DNA from: Micromonospora tarapacensis
GTDB lineage: Bacteria > Actinomycetota > Actinomycetes > Mycobacteriales > Micromonosporaceae
Length of the DNA stretch: 64,000 nt
Reading direction: 5' to 3'
Assembly: GCF_019697375.1 (NCBI RefSeq)
Contig: NZ_JAHCDI010000003.1
Location: 248,001 to 312,000 of the forward strand
A program made the translations under genes and the position numbers. The stretch's first letter is position 1. Each line of letters begins with the position of its first letter. A model generated the notes under the pieces. It ran no database searches. It saw nothing but the letters and a program-made list of their open reading frames with translations, and was not told the DNA's origin. This document shows positions 53,743 to 64,000 of this stretch, in pieces.

Positions 53743-53895
53743 TCAGGATTGACCGGTGACGTGAACGGCCCCGCAGCACAGGGCCACGACGAGGGCCGGC
53801 ACGCCGAGCAGGATCAGCAGCGCCAGGCCACGCCACCGGGCTGTCGAGGGGAGCGGGAGGGGAGTCGCCGTCGCCGGGGAACGACCGTCATCCAT
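53743..53895 (-). CDS. Small single-pass membrane protein (50 aa)
   Basis: ATG 53895 opens a 50-codon frame: a soluble start (MDDGRSPATATPLPLPSTAR), then one hydrophobic segment (LALLILLGVPALVVALCCGA) and a short tail ending at 53743. The composition is that of a membrane miniprotein, but the ribosome site is weak and no family is known. It lies between two minus-strand genes with about 55-90 bases on each side. Confidence 0.45.
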   Translation of the reverse strand: MDDGRSPATATPLPLPSTARWRGLALLILLGVPALVVALCCGAVHVTGQS

Positions 53896-53949
53896 GAGTC
53901 CGCAAGATAGCAGTTCCAGGCTTCCCCGAATTTATGATCTCCGGTCTGG

Positions 53950-54509
53950 TCAGCCGCGAGGTGTGCGGATCAGCAGGCTCGCCTCGACCTCTTCCGTGCC
54001 GACCGCGGCGTAGAAATGAGGGGTGTCGGCGGCCCAGGAGACGTGGTCGCCGGGGCCGGCCGACAGGGCGCGCCGACCGGCCCGACCCGGGCCTGGCCGC
54101 GGAAGACGGACAGGTGCTCGGTCGCGCCGGCCGGGTGGGCGGGCGAGACCTGCTCGACGCCGACGACGATGCGCAGGGCGAACAGCTCGTAGGTGGCGGC
54201 CGGCTCCTCGAAGACCTCCAGCAGCGTCGACACCACCGCCTCGCCCCGCACCGGTGAGGCGGCCGTGGCCGGGGCGCCGCGGTCGAGTGTCAGCGCGCTC
54301 ATCGGCACACCGAGTGCGGCGGCGATCGCGTAGAGGGTCTCCAGTCGCGGATCGCGGGTGCCGTTCTCCAGTCCGGACAGGGTCGCCTTTCCCACGCCGG
54401 CCAGGCGGGCCAGTTCGGAGAGGGTCAGCCCGCGCGTTTCACGCAGCCCGCGCAGCCGCCGGCCCACTGCCGGCCCCTGGTGCTGGGGGCTTGTCCCGCG
54501 CGTGGTCAT
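53950..54509 (-). pseudogene. XRE-cupin regulator, single frameshift
   Basis: ATG 54509 (MTTRGTSPQHQGPAVGRRLR). The helix-turn-helix is clear (LTLSELARLAGVGKATLSGL, ENGTRDPRLETLYAIAAALG), followed by a cupin-like sensor half (ATEHLSVFRGQARVGPVGA). The frame breaks at about 54068-54071 (one G missing), and the next frame continues GDHVSWAADTPHFYAAVGTE to the stop at 53950. Restored, it has 187 codons with the stop. It is divergent from a BenE-family transporter with a palindromic operator between them. Confidence 0.83.
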
Positions 54510-54533
54510 CTGCGTATGGTGCCACCCGGCGTC

Positions 54534-54551
54534 CGTTCCGTTTACGGAACG
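54534..54551. promoter_or_regulatory. Palindromic operator between XRE-cupin and BenE genes
   Basis: CGTTCCGT-TT-ACGGAACG is a perfect 8-bp inverted repeat with a 2-base spacer, 16 bases before the BenE start and 25 bases from the regulator start. Its position fits autoregulation plus control of the transporter by the XRE-cupin protein. Confidence 0.7.
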
Positions 54552-54566
54552 ACGGGAGGAGCGCTG

Positions 54567-55747
54567 ATGGATTGGGTACGACCGGTCGTCGCCGGCCTGC
54601 TGAGCGCGATCGTGGGCTACGCGAGTTCGTTCACGCTCGTGCTCGCCGGGTTGCAGGCCGTCGGCGCCAACTCGGCCCAGGCCGCCTCGGGCCTGCTCGC
54701 CACCTGTCTCGGCATCGGGGTAGCCGGCGCGGTGCTGACCCTGCGTTACCGGACGCCCATCGCGATCGCGTGGTCCACGCCCGGCGCGGCCCTGCTCGTC
54801 GGGGCCGGCCCGGTGGCGGGCGGCTTCCCACGGCCGTCGGTGCCTTCCTGGTCTGCGCGGCGCTGACCGTGGTCGCCGGCCTGGTGCCGTGGTTGGCGCG
54901 CGTGATCGCGGCCATCCCGCGGCCGGTCGCCGGTGCGATGCTTGCCGGCATCCTCGTGCCGCTGTGCACGGCTCCGGTCCAGGCCCTGGTGGACGTCCCG
55001 GCACTGGCGGTGCCGGTCATCGTTACCTGGGCGGTGCTGCTGCGCTTCGCGCGCGGCTGGGCGGTGCCGGGCGCGCTGGTCGCGGCGGTGGCGGCGATCG
55101 GCCTGACCGGGCAGCACGCGGGCCTCGCCGACGCCACGCTGCGACCCGCCCTGGCCTGGACCGTCCCCACCTTCGACCTCGGTGCCATCGTCGGCCTCGC
55201 ACTTCCGTTGTTCCTGGTCACCATGGCCGGCCAGAACGTACCGGGCGCCGCGGTCCTGTCCAGCTACGGGTACCAGGCACCACTGCGGCCCGCGCTGGTC
55301 ACGACCGGTCTGGTGAGCGCGGCTGGTGCCCTGTCCGGCGGCCACCAGGTAAACCTCGCCGCCATCACCGCCGCCCTGACCGCCGGTCCCGAGGCCCACC
55401 CCGACCCGCGCCGGCGCTGGATCGCCACCCTGGCCCTGGCGGGCGGCCAGGTGCTGCTCGGGATCGGGGCGGGCGTGGCGACCGCGCTCGTGTTGCTCTC
55501 CCCGCCGGTGCTGGTGATCGCCGTCGCCGGCCTGGCCCTGCTGCCCGCCCTCGGCTCGTCACTGGGCAACGCCGTCTCCGACCCGGCCATGGTGTTGCCC
55601 GCTGTGGTGACGTTCGTCGTCACCGCGTCGGGCGTCGCCGTGCTCGGCATCGGCGCCGCGTTCTGGGGCCTGCTCGCCGGCCTGGCCGCCTTGCTGGTGC
55701 TGCATCGCCGTCGGCCCACAGCCGATGCTGTGCCGCTTCCCCGGTGA
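54567..55747 (+). pseudogene. BenE-family transporter, single frameshift
   Basis: ATG 54567 follows GGGAGGA. The first frame gives VVAGLLSAIVGYASSFTLVL and LRYRTPIAIAWSTPGAALLV, typical of benzoate/H+ symporters of the BenE family. It breaks at 54827-54829, where CCC should be CCCC, and the next frame continues TAVGAFLVCAALTVVAGLVP through about eight more membrane segments to 55747. Restored length is 394 codons with the stop, normal for the family. Substrate likely an aromatic acid, but not certain. Confidence 0.85.
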
Positions 55748-55808
55748 TCGACCCTGCCGACGGTCGATCGCCCGCCGATCCCGGTCACCGCTCAGCATGC
55801 CCCGCGCG

Positions 55809-58293
55809 TCAGCTGCGGGCGGCTGAGACGGCGGCGTAGGCGTCGACCAGCCCGGCGCCGACGACGTTCCCCGTGCCGCCGCACTCGTCGGTCTGGTTCC
55901 GAGATCGGTGGCTGGCCTCGACCGGGGTGGCCGTCTCGCGCAGGATGCGCCGGGTTCGATCGAGGTCACCGACGAGTTCCGGGTTGGCCGACCACATCAA
56001 CGCCACCACGCCGGCCACCTGCGGGGCGGCCATCGACGTGCCGTCGAGCACCGCGTACCCACCGCCGGGCATCGCGGAGAGGACGTCGGCCCCCGGCGCC
56101 ATCAGGTCCGGCTTGGTCACCCCGCCGGCCGCCGGGCCGCGGGAGGAGAAGGCGGTGACCCGACGCCGGCCGTCCACCGCGCCCACCGTCAGCACGTCCG
56201 CGTACGGCGCGGGCGGGTCCTGCACCGAGCCGCAGAACGGGCCGGTGTTGCCGGCAGCCGCGACGACGAGGATCCCGGCCGCCTCCAGCGCCTCGGTGGC
56301 CGGCCGCAGGGTCCGTGGGTCGCAACCCTCGATCGGCGGGCAGCCCCACGAGTTGGTCAGGATCTCCGGCGCCCGGGCCGGCCGGCCCCGGATGAAGGGG
56401 TCCCCGCCGGGCGGAAAGGGCGCCAGCATGAACTGGAGACAGTCCAGGTAGTACGCCGGGCTGCCGAGATTGCGGTCGAGATTGACGCAGCCGACCCACT
56501 GCGCACCGGGGGCCACGCCGATGCCGCCCCGGCCCACCGCGCTGCCCGTCGTGTGGGTGCCGTGCCCGCTCCGGTCGGTCGGCGTGCGGGTGGCGTTCCA
56601 GGGGTCGAACCACGAATCGTCGCCACCCCGGAAGCCCTCGGCCAGGCTCGGGTGTTGCCCGTCCACCCCGGAGTCGGAACTGCCCACGGTGATCCCGGCA
56701 CCGGTGACCCCGAGTCCGGACCAGACCCGGTCCGCACCGATCATCGTGATGTTCCACGGCGGGCCGGTCGGGGCGGTCGCGCCGCCGGCGCCGCGACCGG
56801 GGGCGCCGGCAACGGGCGCAGCCGCTGGCTCACCAGCACCCGCGCCGCCTCGGGGCGGCCGGCCAACCAGGCCCGCACCCCCGGTCCGCCAGCTACCTCC
56901 ACACCGTTGACCAGGTAGTAGGGGGTGTGGTCCAGCCGCAACCGGCGTAGGTCCCGCCGTAGGTCGGCCTGGGTGCGCTCGGCGGTGTCGACCAGTCGTC
57001 GGTAGACCTCCCCGACGCGGGCGTCCCGCCCCGCCCTTCCCGGCCCGCCGGTCAGGTCGGTGAGGTCGGCCTGTTCCCGCAGCACCACGAAGAGCCGCTC
57101 ACCGTGCAGTCCCGGCTGGCCGGCGGTGGCACCGACCAACCCGACGGTGAGCAGCAGAGCCAGGGCGGTCGCCGCGGCCACCGCCCGGCGCGGCGGACGG
57201 GCCGCCGGGCGGGCCAGCAGCAGGCCGTACGCGGTCGCCAGCAGGAGCCCGGCGGCGAGCCTGGCGCCGGCGGCGACCGCCACCCAGAAGGGCACGTCCC
57301 GCGCGCCGACCAGCAGCAGACTGATCTCCTCCGGATCGGTGAAGGCGAGCGGACCGAACATGCCGAGCCCGACCAGCCAGGCGGTCGGTGTCCGGTTGGT
57401 GGCCCCGGCGGCGCGGTGACTCAGGGCGCGCAGCGCGGCCAACGCGAAGCCCGTCGGTGGCAACGTCACCAGCAGCGGCAACTGGGCGCCGGACTGGCCG
57501 CCGCCGGCACCGACCAGCAGCAGCACCACCCCGGCCACGAGGCCGCCCACCAGCACCAGCCGGGCGGGCCGGGGCGGCTCGCCGACCTCGAACCGCCCCC
57601 AGAACCGAGCGTCCAGCAGCGCACCGGCCAGCACGCCGACCGCCGCCGCGGCCAGTCCGGCGAGAACGGTCTCCACCAGCCCGCCGAGCGCGCCCAGCCA
57701 GACCCAGGGGAGCAGCAGGGTCAGCCCGGCGGCCAGGGCGAGCAGGGTCACCACCGAAGGGCGCACGTTGGAGCGCGGCGCCCGTTCGTCCGGACCGCCC
57801 GCGCGCTCGTCCGGACCGCCCGTATGCCGGCCGGGTTCGCCGTCGGGCCGCCCGGGTCCGCCATCCGGCCGGCCGGGACCGAGGACGTGGTGCGACAACC
57901 GGCTCGCGGCCAGGGCCAGCAGCGTGGCCGTCACGGTCAGCGCCGCGAGGTACGCCTCGTGGTGCACCGGGGGGATGGCCCGCAGCAGTCCGAGCACGGC
58001 GAGCACGAGCGCCCCGGCCAACCACAGCCGGCCGGCGACGCGGACCGCCGCCGAGCGGGGATCAGGGCCAGTGGCAGGGCCGCGGCACCGATCAGTGGCA
58101 CGGCGAGCAGGCAGACCACCGGCCAGAGCGGCACCCACCGGTCCATCCCGCCGATCAGCAGCACCTGGTCGACAGCCCAGCCGCCGGTCTGCGATCCGAT
58201 CGTGACCGCGACCACCCAGCAGCCACCGAGCACCGCCAAGAGCACCGCCCATGGGCTGCCGCCTCGGCCGGGTGTGGAGTAGTCCGCCCGCAT
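55809..58293 (-). pseudogene. Polytopic membrane protein fused to a subtilase (S8), two frameshifts
   Basis: ATG 58293 is 6 bases after a TAAGGT box (58300-58305), so probably leaderless. About eleven membrane segments (1-400) are followed by an inhibitor-I9-like propeptide (LFVVLREQADLTDLTGG, YYLVNGVEVAGGPGVRAWLA). The subtilase domain has the full triad: Asp in SSDSGVDGQHPSL, His in GHGTHTTGSAVG, Ser in LDGTSMAAPQVAGVVALM. The frame breaks near 58062 (one G missing after LALIPARR/ PRSAAVRVAG) and near 56770-56800 (one base missing in a Gly/Ala linker). Restoring both gives 829 codons with the stop. An odd number of segments puts the protease outside. Confidence 0.8.
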
Positions 58294-58443
58294 CCGCACA
58301 CCTTACGAGGTGGGTGGCCGGCCGGAGGGCTCGCTCGCGTCTCATCGGCAGGGCAGGCGGATGAGCGCGGGGCGCCGCGGAGCACCGCCCGGCCGGACGG
58401 GCGCGGCATGTCACCGGCCGGCCGGTAGGGCTACCGTGGACGG

Positions 58444-60267
58444 GTGCGCGATCCACACGTCCTACGGTCCGTCGCCGGGCAACTCTCGCCCTCCCGCCGC
58501 ACCGCCGACCTGCGCAGGCTGCGGGCCGAGCGGTTCGACGTGCTCATCATCGGTGGTGGTGTGACCGGCGCTGGCGCGGCCGTCGACGCCGCCTCCCGGG
58601 GCCTGAAGGTGGCGCTGGTGGAGGCGCGCGACTTCGCGGCCGGCACGTCCAGCCGGTCCAGCAAGCTGATCCACGGCGGCCTGCGCTACCTGGAGCAGCT
58701 GGAGTTCAACCTGGTGCACGAGGCCCTCACCGAGCGGGGCCTGCTGGCCACCCGGCTGGCACCGCACCTGGTGCGTCCGGTGCCGTTCCTGGTGCCGCTC
58801 CCCGCCGGGCAGGGCATACGCGATCTGCCCGGCCGACTGTTCCGCCGGGCCTACTACGGGGCCGGGGTGGCCGCGTACGACGCCTTCGCCGGCCTCTTCG
58901 GTGGTGGCCGTGGAATGCCGCTGCACCGGCACCTGAGCCGGGAGGGTGCCCGCCGGGTCTTCCCGAGCCTGCGCTCCGACGGGCTGGCCGGTGCGATCCG
59001 CTACCACGACGGCCAGGTCGACGACGCCCGCCTGGTGATCACCCTCGCCCGCACCGCCGCCAGCCTGGGGGTGACCGTGGTGAGCAGCACCCGGGCGGTC
59101 GGGCTGATCCGACAGGCCCGGGAGGTCACCGGGGTCAGGGTCCGTGACCTGGAGGCACCCGCCGGTTCCCCGGAGGCCGAGTTCGAGGTACGCGCCCGCA
59201 CGGTGATCGCCGCCACCGGGGTCTGGACCGACGACATGTCCCGGATGCTCAACGATGTCGGGCTGCGCCGGGGCATCCGGGTCCGGGCCTCCAAGGGTGT
59301 GCACCTGGTGGTGCCCCGATCGGCGATCACCGGCGAAGCCGGCCTGATCCTGCGCACGCCCAGCAGCGTCCTGTTCGTCATTCCGTGGGGTGGACACTGG
59401 ATCATCGGCACCACGGACACCGACTGGCGGCTGGACCGCTCGCACCCGGCGGCCTCCGCCAGCGACATCGACTACCTCCTCCGGCAGGTCAACGCGGTGC
59501 TGGACCGGCCGCTCACCACCGCCGACATCGAGGGCGTCTACGCCGGGCTGCGCCCGCTGCTGGCCGGCGAGGCGGACTCCACCTCCAAGCTCTCCCGGGA
59601 ACACGCCGTCATCGAGCCGATGCTCGGCCTGCTGCTGGTCGCCGGTGGCAAGTACACGACGTACCGGGTGATGGCCGCGGACGTGGTCGACCGGGCCGTC
59701 CGCCGGCTCGGCGGGCAGCGGCCGTCGCGCACCGCCGACCTGCCGTTGCTCGGCGCGGACGGGTACGCGGCCATGTGGCGGGACCGGGCCGACCTGGCCC
59801 GCCGCCACGGGGTGCCGGTGGGGGTGGTGGAGCACCTGCTGGAGCGTTACGGCAGCCTGACCCTCGACCTGCTCGCCCTGATCGACGCCGACCCGCTGCT
59901 GGCCTCCCCGCTGGCGGGCGCGCCGGAGTACCTCGCCGCGGAGGTGACCTACGCAGCCCGGGCCGAGGGTGCGTTGCACCTGGAGGACGTGCTGACCCGG
60001 CGTACCCGGATCTCGATCGAGACGAGCCATCGGGGCCTGGAGTCGGCCGGGCACGCGGCCGAACTGATGGGCGCGGTGCTGGGCTGGGGCGCCGCCCGCC
60101 GGACGCGGGAGGTGGCGCACTACCGGGCCCGGGTGGAGGCCGAACGGCAGTCGCAGCTGATGCCGGACGACGCGACCGCCGACGCGGCGCGGCTGGGCGC
60201 TCCGGACGTGCGGGGCTATGCCGCGGACCGGGGTGTCGACGACGGCGCGGCCGGCCTGGCCCGCTGA
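58444..60267 (+). CDS. glpD: Glycerol-3-phosphate dehydrogenase (607 aa)
   Basis: GTG 58444 lies 6 bases after TACCGT (58432-58437), a leaderless pattern. The FAD fold is at about 30-65 (FDVLIIGGGVTGAGAAVDAA), followed by SSRSSKLIHGGLRYLEQLEF, characteristic of GlpD. GGHWIIGTTDTDW and the C-terminal DUF/DAO_C domain (VTYAARAEGALHLEDVLTRR) complete it. It oxidises sn-glycerol-3-P to dihydroxyacetone-P at the membrane, passing electrons to menaquinone. No glpK or glpF is adjacent. Confidence 0.93.
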   Translation: MRDPHVLRSVAGQLSPSRRTADLRRLRAERFDVLIIGGGVTGAGAAVDAASRGLKVALVEARDFAAGTSSRSSKLIHGGLRYLEQLEFNLVHEALTERGLLATRLAPHLVRPVPFLVPLPAGQGIRDLPGRLFRRAYYGAGVAAYDAFAGLFGGGRGMPLHRHLSREGARRVFPSLRSDGLAGAIRYHDGQVDDARLVITLARTAASLGVTVVSSTRAVGLIRQAREVTGVRVRDLEAPAGSPEAEFEVRARTVIAATGVWTDDMSRMLNDVGLRRGIRVRASKGVHLVVPRSAITGEAGLILRTPSSVLFVIPWGGHWIIGTTDTDWRLDRSHPAASASDIDYLLRQVNAVLDRPLTTADIEGVYAGLRPLLAGEADSTSKLSREHAVIEPMLGLLLVAGGKYTTYRVMAADVVDRAVRRLGGQRPSRTADLPLLGADGYAAMWRDRADLARRHGVPVGVVEHLLERYGSLTLDLLALIDADPLLASPLAGAPEYLAAEVTYAARAEGALHLEDVLTRRTRISIETSHRGLESAGHAAELMGAVLGWGAARRTREVAHYRARVEAERQSQLMPDDATADAARLGAPDVRGYAADRGVDDGAAGLAR

Positions 60268-60349
60268 CGGATCCATTCTGGAGATCGCAGCCGATGGATA
60301 TCCATCCAGCCGGTTACGTTCGCTACCTACGGTGGGGTAAGTTCCGCGC

Positions 60350-60877
60350 GTGATTGCGCTTTCCCAGTCACGGCTGGCCGCCCTGTCCGTCACCGCCCTC
60401 CTGGCGGTCGTTCTCACTGGCTGCGCGCCGTTCGGCGGTCAGGCCGAGTCGCCGGAGGCGGCGAGCACACCGGTCGACGGTCCGCCCGAGGTCGGGGGCG
60501 CCGCGACCGCCGGCAGCGGGCGGGTCAGCCTGTTGCAGAACCTCGGCACCGACGGCCCACTGCGCACCCTGAACGTGGCACCGGACGGCCGCTGGGAGTG
60601 CGTCGACTGCGCGGGTGACGGGGTCACGTCGACCGGTGCGCTCACCGGGGAGCAGCGCGAGCGGTTGCAGTCGCTGCTCGCCGAACCGGCCCTGGCCGAG
60701 GAGACCGACGAGGCGCGCGGATACCGGGTCACCTGCATCGGCTCCCTCACCTCCAGCCTGCTCACCTCGGCCGGCCTGATCACCTCGCAGGACTGTCCCG
60801 GTGAGGAGCGACCGCCCGTCGCCGAGGAGATCATGCTGCTCCTGACCCAGAACACGCCCGCCGAACTGGTCGGCTGA
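60350..60877 (+). CDS. Hypothetical lipoprotein (175 aa)
   Basis: GTG 60350 follows TAAGTT (60338-60343) by 6 bases, so it is probably leaderless. A signal peptide (LAALSVTALLAVVLTGC) ends in a lipobox with Cys 25. A disordered stretch leads to a small domain (LNVAPDGRWECVDCAGDG with a CxxC-like pair, VTCIGSLTSSLLTSAGLITS). The four Cys residues may form disulfides outside the cell. No family is recognised. Confidence 0.78.
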   Translation: MIALSQSRLAALSVTALLAVVLTGCAPFGGQAESPEAASTPVDGPPEVGGAATAGSGRVSLLQNLGTDGPLRTLNVAPDGRWECVDCAGDGVTSTGALTGEQRERLQSLLAEPALAEETDEARGYRVTCIGSLTSSLLTSAGLITSQDCPGEERPPVAEEIMLLLTQNTPAELVG

Positions 60878-60917
60878 GGCCGCCCTTGCGGGGGGGCCAG
60901 TCCGGTCGGCGACGAGG

Positions 60918-62318
<1,401 letters not shown>

Positions 62319-62387
62319 GCGGCCGAGGCTACGACCGGCCAGCGATGATCACCAAGCTGGGGGTCGTCGCCGGGTACGGTGGCTGCC

Positions 62388-62765
62388 GTGATCTACGTCG
62401 ACCGGCCGGCCTGGCCGGCGCGGGGTCGGCTCTGGTCGCACCTGATCAGCGACGTCGCCCTCGCCGAACTGCACGCGTTCGCCGAGACGCTGGGCGCGCC
62501 CAGGTGTGCCTTCGACCGGGACCACTACGACATTCCCGCGGAGCGCTTTCCGATGGCGGTCTGGCTGGGCGCACGCGTCGTCCCGAGCCGCGACCTGGTC
62601 CGCCTCCTCCGCAACGCCGCCCTCCGCCGCCCCAAACACCTCACCCCCGCCTCCACCCCGCCGCCCCGCCACCCCGCCGCCGCCCCCGCCGCCGCCGTCG
62701 ATCATGCAGTTGTGGCACCTCCCAAAAAGGTAGAAGGCGACAAAGCACCTGCCACAACTGCATGA
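62388..62765 (+). CDS. DUF4031 protein with repeat-derived tail (125 aa)
   Basis: GTG 62388 is preferred: TACGGT (62375-62380) followed by exactly 7 bases indicates a leaderless start; GTG 62379 is the alternative. The domain (VIYVDRPAWPARGRLWSHLI, RCAFDRDHYDIPAERF, AVWLGARVVPSRDLVRLLRN) fits DUF4031, a short actinobacterial and proteobacterial family of unknown role. From about residue 85 the sequence is Pro/Ala low complexity, and the last 22 codons and stop lie in palindrome copy 2, so the natural end was probably near 62640. Confidence 0.8.
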   Translation: MIYVDRPAWPARGRLWSHLISDVALAELHAFAETLGAPRCAFDRDHYDIPAERFPMAVWLGARVVPSRDLVRLLRNAALRRPKHLTPASTPPPRHPAAAPAAAVDHAVVAPPKKVEGDKAPATTA

Positions 62766-62772
62766 TCGACGG
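62695..62772. repeat. REP-like palindrome, family A, copy 2
   Basis: Arms 62695-62717 and 62750-62772 are perfect 23-base inverted repeats containing GATCATGCAGTTGTGGCA, with a 32-base loop. The arms match copy 1 (9191-9263) across GTCGATCATGCAGTTGTGGC, while the loops differ. It lies between convergent genes next to a G-rich string, as copy 1 does. Confidence 0.88.
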
Positions 62773-62951
62773 GGCAGGGCAGGGCAGGGCGGGGCGGGGC
62801 GGGGCAGGGCAGGGCGGGGCGGGGCGGGGCGGGGCGGGGCGGGGCAGGGCAGGACGGGGCAGGACGGGGCAGGGCAGGACGGGGCAGGGCGGGGTGGGGC
62901 AGGGCGGGGGTGGGGCAGGGCGGGGGTGGGGCAGGGTGGGGGTGGGGGGTG
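62771..62951. repeat. G-rich tandem low-complexity string
   Basis: About 180 bases consist of repeated GGGGC and AGGGC units drifting to GGGGGTGGGGC and GGGTGGGGG, with no C-run on this strand. Many overlapping four-G-run quadruplex patterns are possible. It supplies the stop and last codons of the HD gene on the minus strand and borders palindrome copy 2. Confidence 0.85.
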
Positions 62952-63590
62952 TTAGGGGGTGAGGGTGGTTAGTTCGCGGGTCAGGTTGGTGCGGGCGCGG
63001 TTCGTCCAGGAGGTGGCCAGGGCGGGGACGCGGTACAGGGCGGGGAGGGCGAGCAGGCCGGAGAGGACCCGGGCGCGGCCGGTCCGGTAGTCGGGCTCGG
63101 GCACGTGGGCGTACTCCCGCCGGATCGCGGCGGCGTACCGGTCGTACTCCGGCTCGGGTGCGGCCAGCACTGCCAGGTCGGCGTCGCAGAGCAGCCCGCC
63201 GGCACTGTCCGCCGGCTCCACCACGTGCCCGGCGGTGAGCAGGACCAGGCGGCCCACCTCGGCGACCTCGGCAGCGGGCAGCCCGGTCCGGGCGAGCAGG
63301 GTGCCGGCGAGCACCGCGCTGTCGCGTTCGTTCCGGTCGCCCGGCACGCGGGGGTCGTACACCGCGTCGTGGCACCACGCGGCGAGTCGGACCAGGTCAG
63401 GTCGCGGCGCCGTCGAGGCGTACCGGTCGACCACGTCGAGCACCGCGGCCAGGTGCTCGACCGTGTGGTAGTGCCGATGCGGCTCCCGCCACCGCCTGAC
63501 CAACTCCTCCCCGGCGACGTCCACCGCGGCCGGGTCGGTCGACCCGGCGGCCAGAGCGGCCGTTCGCCACCGTTCGATCAGCTCCGTCAC
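62952..63590 (-). CDS. HD-superfamily phosphohydrolase-like protein (212 aa)
   Basis: GTG 63590 lies 7 bases after CAGACT (63603-63598 on this strand), a leaderless pattern. Metal-binding residues are visible: EPHRHYHTVEHLAAVLDVVD near 40 and RLAAWCHDAVYDPRVPGDRN (HD pair) near 72, with a later Asp in LLCDADLAVLA. These small HD proteins (predicted metal-dependent phosphohydrolases) have no agreed substrate. The last residues (ELTTLTP) and the stop come from the G-rich string. Confidence 0.83.
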   Translation of the reverse strand: MTELIERWRTAALAAGSTDPAAVDVAGEELVRRWREPHRHYHTVEHLAAVLDVVDRYASTAPRPDLVRLAAWCHDAVYDPRVPGDRNERDSAVLAGTLLARTGLPAAEVAEVGRLVLLTAGHVVEPADSAGGLLCDADLAVLAAPEPEYDRYAAAIRREYAHVPEPDYRTGRARVLSGLLALPALYRVPALATSWTNRARTNLTRELTTLTP

Positions 63591-63745
63591 CTGGCCGAGT
63601 CTGCCCGACCTGACCCATGCCGCACCGGATGCCGCATCCCGTAGCGGCCACCGGCTCGCTCGCGGGGAAGACCCGGACGGAGGGCGTCGAGCGGACGTGC
63701 CGCGTCGGCGAGGAATGTCCCGGCGGGTGGAGGGTAGTCCCGGCC

Positions 63746-64000
63746 ATGGCGGTGGGCCGGAACCGACGATTTCCGCTGCTGCGTCGTGCCACGCGCGACC
63801 GCCGGCCCGACCTGGATTCGGCCCGGATCGCCGAGACCGTGGCGCAGCTGCACCGCCGTGGCAGGGCCACCCTGCGTGACCGCCTGCACCGGGTGCGGCT
63901 GTCGCTCGGCCTGGCCGCGCAGGCGGGCCTCGCGGCCGGGCTGTCCTGGGTGGCCGCACACGAGCTGCTGGGCAACCCGCAACCGGTGTTCGCCCCGATC
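63746..64000 (+). CDS. Aromatic acid exporter family (FUSC/ArAE) protein, 3' part outside the window
   Basis: ATG 63746 opens a frame that runs 85 codons to the window edge. After a basic N-terminus (MAVGRNRRFPLLRRATRDRR) and a helix, a first membrane segment begins (LSLGLAAQAGLAAGLSWVAA) and is followed by HELLGNPQPVFAPI, typical of the first periplasmic turn of FUSC/ArAE proteins. The full protein is normally about 350-400 residues. It diverges from the HD gene. Confidence 0.72.
   Translation, partial: MAVGRNRRFPLLRRATRDRRPDLDSARIAETVAQLHRRGRATLRDRLHRVRLSLGLAAQAGLAAGLSWVAAHELLGNPQPVFAPI

Overview
The window is very GC-rich DNA with actinobacterial habits: GTG and TTG starts, short overlaps between genes, TANNNT promoters that place transcription on the start codon, a conservon (cvn) operon, DUF3263, DUF4031, DUF4032 and DUF742 proteins, and a solo groEL under CIRCE control. 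Gene content and the inverted repeats at gene ends fit Micromonosporaceae (Micromonospora or a close relative). This is inference from gene content; no marker gene such as 16S rRNA is present.

Positions 1-6597 are the right end of an integrative element. A 45-bp fragment of a tRNA 3' end (6553-6597, apparent anticodon TGT) marks the attachment site. To its left is a leftward operon of eleven small genes joined mostly by 4-14 base overlaps (5169 to 333), with one GGDEF enzyme and several Cys-pair proteins. Beyond it are a small-protein/XRE gene pair and a divergent XRE regulator, separated by a symmetric operator array. The integrase, transfer genes and intact tRNA must lie left of the window.

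Positions 6700-26000 are chromosomal. They hold a surface-polysaccharide group (unknown protein, methyltransferase-like protein, GT4 and GT2 glycosyltransferases), a frameshifted enoyl-CoA hydratase, a CrtU-like FAD oxidoreductase, a channel-like RCK protein, an APC permease, a PAP2 phosphatase, a DUF4032 protein, an amino-sugar operon (SIS isomerase, ROK kinase, NagA) with a divergent DeoR regulator, and an ABC exporter.

Positions 26000-41000 are signalling-rich: DUF3263, a PP2C-like phosphatase, a GNAT, a two-domain Cdc48-type AAA ATPase, and a five-gene conservon operon (membrane sensor, CvnA, B, C, D). Next come a protein that joins an extracytoplasmic S15-type hydrolase to an ABC ATPase, and its permease.

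Positions 41000-64000 hold lipoproteins, DoxX, threonine synthase behind an S-box SAM riboswitch, two tandem double-GNAT paralogues, PaaN, a cold-shock protein, solo groEL with two CIRCE sites, an XRE-cupin/BenE pair, a polytopic membrane protein fused to a subtilase, GlpD, a GlcD-type FAD oxidase, DUF4031, an HD protein and the start of an aromatic-acid exporter.

Eight genes-breaking single-base deletions, spread over seven genes, all in G/C-rich contexts, fall between 11.9 and 58.1 kb. In every case adding the missing base or bases restores a full-length reading frame. They look more like sequencing errors than decay, so the affected genes should be treated as probably intact until checked.
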